17,900 nucleotides of DNA from Clostridium sp. CAG:343. GTDB taxonomy: Bacteria; Bacillota; Clostridia; TANB77; CAG-508. A program made the position numbers and the translations under genes. This document shows, piece after piece, positions 14,137 to 17,900 of this stretch. The stretch covers positions 16,089 through 33,988 of the forward strand of contig FR888058.1 of NCBI GenBank assembly GCA_000431335.1, written 5' to 3'. The notes below the pieces were generated by a model that worked only from the letters and a program-made list of their open reading frames with translations, did not search any database and was not told the origin of the DNA. Within the stretch, counting starts at the first letter, position 1. Each line of letters starts with the position of its first letter.

Positions 14137-17100
14137 TTATTTTAGAATTTTCTTTTTGATAAATACTATACCTGTGCCTAATATTACAAAGAATGATATT
14201 GCAACTATTGTAATTAAAATATAGTTTTTGTTTTCTCCTGTAGGTGTTGTAATTGTTACGGTTTCACCTCTATCATATAAAAATGAATATTGTGGTGTTA
14301 CCTTTCTTCCAGTTCTTTTATTTCTGGTTGCTTCAGTTATTTCTATATCATTATTTAATTCAATTTCATCTGTATTTGTTAAAATCTTCGAAGCAGTTAA
14401 ACTTGCCTGCTTAGAATCCCCTGGTGCTATTTCTCCCTCAAGATTAGCATTATGTAGAATTGTTTTATCTGCTAATTTCTTTTTTCTTGCTTCTTTAATT
14501 TCCGTAATGTTCCAGTTTTTAATTGCAGTTGCATATTGTTCTTTAAATTCTTCATACCATACTCTTATTTCTGTATTTCCAGAAGAATCTATTGAAGATG
14601 ATTGGTATTTAAAGTATTCTTCCATTATAGTTGGTTTGCTAACTTTTTCATTATAATTTACTATTGTCTTTGTCTCCCACTCTGTATTTTCATCATTTGC
14701 AATCATTGTATTATCTAAATAATCATAAACTCCACTAGCCTTAATTTTAACAATTTCTTCTCCCTTTTCTCCATAGCAGTAATATCCCTTTGAATCATAA
14801 TCTATTTCACTATTATTTTGTACCTTAATTTCATATTTAATTTCTACTGTTGCTCCTTGAATTAACTCATTATCAATTTCTGCTTTTATTTGTCCATTTT
14901 TAGGGTTATTTTTATCTGAAGGCTCTGTATATATTACACCTTTTACTTGTTGTTCTAGTTGTAATTTTCCATCTTTTTCTACTATTTTTGCATCTGCAAT
15001 TACTTGTCCATTAGCCAATGTGATTTTCATTGATTTTGCTCTCTTAGTTACATCTATTGATTGTCTTGGTCTCTCTATAACACCAAAATCTATATTTTCT
15101 ATGCTGAATGTAACTTTATCAATTCCACTGGTCTCTGTCTTTCTATTATAGATATCATCTTTTAATTCAACTCCAAATGTCATAGAATTTGTCTTTGAGT
15201 CCATTTTATCTATATTTGTCATTGAGTCCATTTTATCTATACTTGTGTCTTCGCTATCAATTTTTAATCTTGTAGCATAATTGTCTTTTGCATCTGAATA
15301 TCTTATATGTGTATTTACCCTATACCATGTATTTGGATTTCCATCTTTCTCATTTTTATTATCACTTGTCCAAATCGTAGATTTGTAATCTTCAATGGTA
15401 TACTTACCATCTCCCCAGAAGTATACAATTCTATATTCTCCTGGTGCAAAGTCTTTTATCGTAAATGTTCCATCTTTTCCTGTTGAATCCTTATTATCTC
15501 CTCCATAAGTAGTCGTTCCAACAGGTTTAGCTTCTGATTCTAATTGCATATCTATGATTTTTCCATCCTCATCTTTTATCTCCTCAAAATCAGCTTCTTT
15601 ATATAAACCTACTTGCACTCCAGATATCGTTTTTTCTCCATCATCAAATTTTCCATTTCCTAATCTTTCTCTATTTGTTCCTCCTTCTGTTGGATCTACT
15701 GCATTATCCTCAAATACTGTACCTTTTATCTCTCTTGGATTTGCAACTTCTAGTATTAATCCTGGTGCATAATCCGTATCATCTTCATATGTATCTTTAT
15801 TTCCTGGAACTGTACTACCTGGATTAGAATTGCTATCTATTCCTGCATAACTCTTTGTAAAATCTTTATCACTATATGTTGAATATGAATTAATTTCAAC
15901 AATATTTTCTAGTCCTTCTATATTTGTTTTTTGGTTCCCATTTTTATCAAATACAATATCTTTTACACCATTTCTTGTTAATGTATATTCTACATAAATA
16001 TTTTTATTGCTTTCATTTGGGTTTATTTTCGTATCGCAATTTATGATTAACTTTCTATATTCAGCATCTTGATAAGATCTATCTAATTTGTACCTAATTT
16101 CATCCTTAATCTTACCATTTTCATAACCTGTGCCAATTGCGCCATTTTCTTCTATTGTATATCGTGCATCAAAATAATCTACTAAACTATTTATCTTAGA
16201 ATATAATACTCCTGATCCATTTTTTAGAGTTATTATATACACTACTTTTACTGAAAAATCTTTATCTTGTGTTTCTTTTACGTCTGATGGGTAAATTGCT
16301 CTTGTAAACGATTTGTTTCCGAATTTTTCTCCAAATTTAACATCTACGTTAAATTCATCCTCATTTTGATCTTTATCTACAAATTTTTGATTATACATAT
16401 ATGTATGCTCATATCCATTTACAGTAACTTTTGCACTATATATATCTTTTGTAAGTGCTAAGTCTGGTTGCGCTCTTTCTTTTACTCCTAAATTAATATT
16501 TTCAATTGTATCAATATATTGTTCTTTGTCTGATAATATCATCTCCATTGTTTTATTTTGTCCAAAAAATTTACATGAAGCATCTTCACTTGTATTTGTT
16601 TCTGTTCTTGCAGTTATATTAAAAATATTATTGTTAGTATTATCTTTTACAATAATAGGATATTTCTGTTCATTATAACCAGTAACTCCACCTGGATATG
16701 ATAAACTGCTTGCATAATTATTATGATTATAATCTAACGTATCAACATTGCCATCACTGTCTATTTTTTTATTATTTTCTATTACAGCCCAACTTTCATT
16801 GAAACTTGTTCTATTATCTAAATACGTTCCATCAATAGACTTATCAACTAGATTTTGAGAATTTGAACTTATTTCAGCTACTTTGTTTGTATTTTCTTCT
16901 TTCACGTTAACACTAACAGTCTCATAATTTAATCCATTATATGTAAACTCTATATACCCAGCTTTTTTTGTCTTTGAATTATATATATCTTCTATTTTTA
17001 CATCTATCAATTCTTCATTTAAAGATATGATATTTTGAAGTTTTTCTATATCAGCTTTGTCAATCTTTCCATCATTATTAATATCCATTAATCCATTGGT

Positions 17101-17900
17101 ATATTTATTTGTTTCTCCCGAACTTATAACTCGCGTAATTTCAGTTACATCAACTATAGATATTATACCATCTCCATTTATATCAGCCATCGACTTTGTT
17201 CCAAATACATAATTACCTTTTTCGTCTGTAATAGTCTGACCAAGAAGTTTTCCTTCCCAACTATATAACTTAACTAGTACATTTGCTAACCTTTTATCCT
17301 CTTCTTTATTACTTTCTGTGTTTTCTTCTACATCACATTTTTCATTTCCTGCCTTATTGTCTTTACCACCAACTCTTTTGTCTTCCCAAGCATATCCACT
17401 CAATTTTATATATTTTCTTTTATTTTTAAATACTACTATTTCATTTCTATTTTCCTCTTTTGGAGGTTCCTTCGTATTATATGATGCTCTAGCAACCACT
17501 TCTACAGTAGCAATATGACCTTTTCCACTTCCGGTATTATCCTTATTCGCCGTTGATGTGTAACTCCAAGTTATATAATCATCATCTACTTCATATCCAA
17601 AATATATATCTCCAACTGAAACTTCTTCTACGTAATATGTTCCTTTTAAAATGTTTCGTACTTCTATAATTCCATCACTGTTAGTCGTAAATATTGTTGC
17701 TTCGTTTTCTGTATCTACAGTTTGCATATCATCTACATGTACTATTCCTGTAATATCTTTTTTCCAACCATCACCTGTTTTAACCTGTATGTATTTGTTT
17801 TCGTCTTTTTTCTTTATTTTAAAACTTACTCCCTCTAAATTTTTTTCAGAATCTGCATCTTGTTTTATTATTTTAAGGTTTCCTGTTTGTTTTTTCTTTT
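14137..17900 (-). CDS. giant cell-surface protein, C-terminal part (Cna_B/SdrD_B/dockerin)
   Basis: The frame is open to the window edge (1253 residues visible, start outside); an internal ATG at 17727 is not the true start because the coding reading continues upstream as a normal beta-domain. Visible order (residues counted from the edge): a SpaA/Cna_B-like domain (about 5-163; LKIIKQD lysine, YYVEEV glutamate and FKNK asparagine fit an isopeptide-bond triad). Next is an SdrD_B-like domain (about 164-335) interrupted by a dockerin (238-291). Then come two long modules with the related blocks ENINLGVKER and ENIDFGVIER, the second containing another SdrD_B-like domain (about 722-840). The protein ends with TTPTGENKNY, one membrane helix (about 1226-1247) and KKK, a cell-wall or membrane anchor layout without a canonical LPXTG. 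Probably an adhesin or scaffold-type surface protein; the ligand is unknown. Confidence 0.92.
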   Translation of the reverse strand, partial: KKKQTGNLKIIKQDADSEKNLEGVSFKIKKKDENKYIQVKTGDGWKKDITGIVHVDDMQTVDTENEATIFTTNSDGIIEVRNILKGTYYVEEVSVGDIYFGYEVDDDYITWSYTSTANKDNTGSGKGHIATVEVVARASYNTKEPPKEENRNEIVVFKNKRKYIKLSGYAWEDKRVGGKDNKAGNEKCDVEENTESNKEEDKRLANVLVKLYSWEGKLLGQTITDEKGNYVFGTKSMADINGDGIISIVDVTEITRVISSGETNKYTNGLMDINNDGKIDKADIEKLQNIISLNEELIDVKIEDIYNSKTKKAGYIEFTYNGLNYETVSVNVKEENTNKVAEISSNSQNLVDKSIDGTYLDNRTSFNESWAVIENNKKIDSDGNVDTLDYNHNNYASSLSYPGGVTGYNEQKYPIIVKDNTNNNIFNITARTETNTSEDASCKFFGQNKTMEMILSDKEQYIDTIENINLGVKERAQPDLALTKDIYSAKVTVNGYEHTYMYNQKFVDKDQNEDEFNVDVKFGEKFGNKSFTRAIYPSDVKETQDKDFSVKVVYIITLKNGSGVLYSKINSLVDYFDARYTIEENGAIGTGYENGKIKDEIRYKLDRSYQDAEYRKLIINCDTKINPNESNKNIYVEYTLTRNGVKDIVFDKNGNQKTNIEGLENIVEINSYSTYSDKDFTKSYAGIDSNSNPGSTVPGNKDTYEDDTDYAPGLILEVANPREIKGTVFEDNAVDPTEGGTNRERLGNGKFDDGEKTISGVQVGLYKEADFEEIKDEDGKIIDMQLESEAKPVGTTTYGGDNKDSTGKDGTFTIKDFAPGEYRIVYFWGDGKYTIEDYKSTIWTSDNKNEKDGNPNTWYRVNTHIRYSDAKDNYATRLKIDSEDTSIDKMDSMTNIDKMDSKTNSMTFGVELKDDIYNRKTETSGIDKVTFSIENIDFGVIERPRQSIDVTKRAKSMKITLANGQVIADAKIVEKDGKLQLEQQVKGVIYTEPSDKNNPKNGQIKAEIDNELIQGATVEIKYEIKVQNNSEIDYDSKGYYCYGEKGEEIVKIKASGVYDYLDNTMIANDENTEWETKTIVNYNEKVSKPTIMEEYFKYQSSSIDSSGNTEIRVWYEEFKEQYATAIKNWNITEIKEARKKKLADKTILHNANLEGEIAPGDSKQASLTASKILTNTDEIELNNDIEITEATRNKRTGRKVTPQYSFLYDRGETVTITTPTGENKNYILITIVAISFFVILGTGIVFIKKKILK
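15187..15240. repeat. 27-base tandem duplication inside the surface protein gene
   Basis: Two adjacent 27-base units (15187-15213 and 15214-15240) differ at a single position and encode two copies of the nonapeptide IDKMDS(M/K)TN. It is an in-frame duplication just before the SMTFGVELKDD strand of the last module. Confidence 0.85.
17026..17187 (-). other. type I dockerin-like domain encoded within the surface protein gene
   Basis: The encoded 54 residues contain two EF-hand-like segments, DINGDGIISIVD and DINNDGKIDKAD, 33 residues apart. Both have the D1-N3-D5-G6-x-x-x9-D12 calcium-loop pattern followed by a helix (VTEITRVI and IEKLQNII), as in a complete two-repeat type I dockerin. It follows GNYVFGTK and precedes YIEFTYNG, two strands that would normally be close together in an SdrD_B/Cna_B-type domain. 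Confidence 0.8.

Noticed and set aside
17725..17727. ATG at 17727 as the start of the right-end surface protein
   Set aside because: The frame continues upstream as a typical SpaA/Cna_B strand pattern (GNLKIIKQD... GVSFKIK) to the window edge with no stop, and no ribosome binding site precedes this ATG.

Overview
The window is strongly AT-rich, with A/T-ending codons and strong AGGAGG-type ribosome binding sites. It carries a complete spoIIE, a YabE-like 3D-domain protein and Cna_B/SdrD_B-type surface proteins. This points to an endospore-forming, Gram-positive Firmicutes chromosome, most likely an uncultured gut-type Clostridia lineage. I cannot place it more precisely from sequence alone. 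There are no tRNA or rRNA genes, CRISPR arrays, transposases or phage genes. The window looks like ordinary chromosome bounded at both ends by parts of large cell-surface protein genes.

All genes but one run on the minus strand, so the layout is best read from right to left. (1) 17900-14137: the C-terminal 1253 residues of a giant surface protein (Cna_B/SpaA-like domain, SdrD_B-like domain with a dockerin inserted in it, two repeated modules, C-terminal TPTGE plus membrane anchor), closed by a terminator. (2) 13872-11428: spoIIE, preceded by a region with Spo0A-box-like sites and closed by a terminator. (3) 11188-7196: an apparent transcription unit of a membrane-anchored WG-repeat protein, an unrecognised tail-anchored 412-residue protein, acpS (holo-ACP synthase) and a TatD-family nuclease. 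(4) 6585-7148, plus strand: lemA, convergent with tatD and sharing a bidirectional terminator with it. (5) 6298-5354: a YabE-like protein (DUF348, G5, 3D) with a perfect sigma-A-type promoter and its own terminator. (6) 5223-1865: an apparent operon of xth (exonuclease III), an AI-2E-family permease, a protein with three helix-turn-helix-like segments, and a small multidrug-export-family membrane protein, ending at a hairpin near 1754-1793. (7) 1534-1: the N-terminal 511 codons of a second large membrane-anchored or secreted surface protein with a DxDxDG calcium-loop-like motif. It leaves the window without a stop codon.

No single new defence or metabolic system is evident. The points most worth a second look are the dockerin embedded inside an SdrD_B-like fold together with a non-LPXTG anchor, the triple-HTH protein, the Spo0A-type control region of spoIIE, the WG-repeat/tail-anchored gene pair, and lemA lying inverted between tatD and yabE-like genes that are neighbours in Bacillus.
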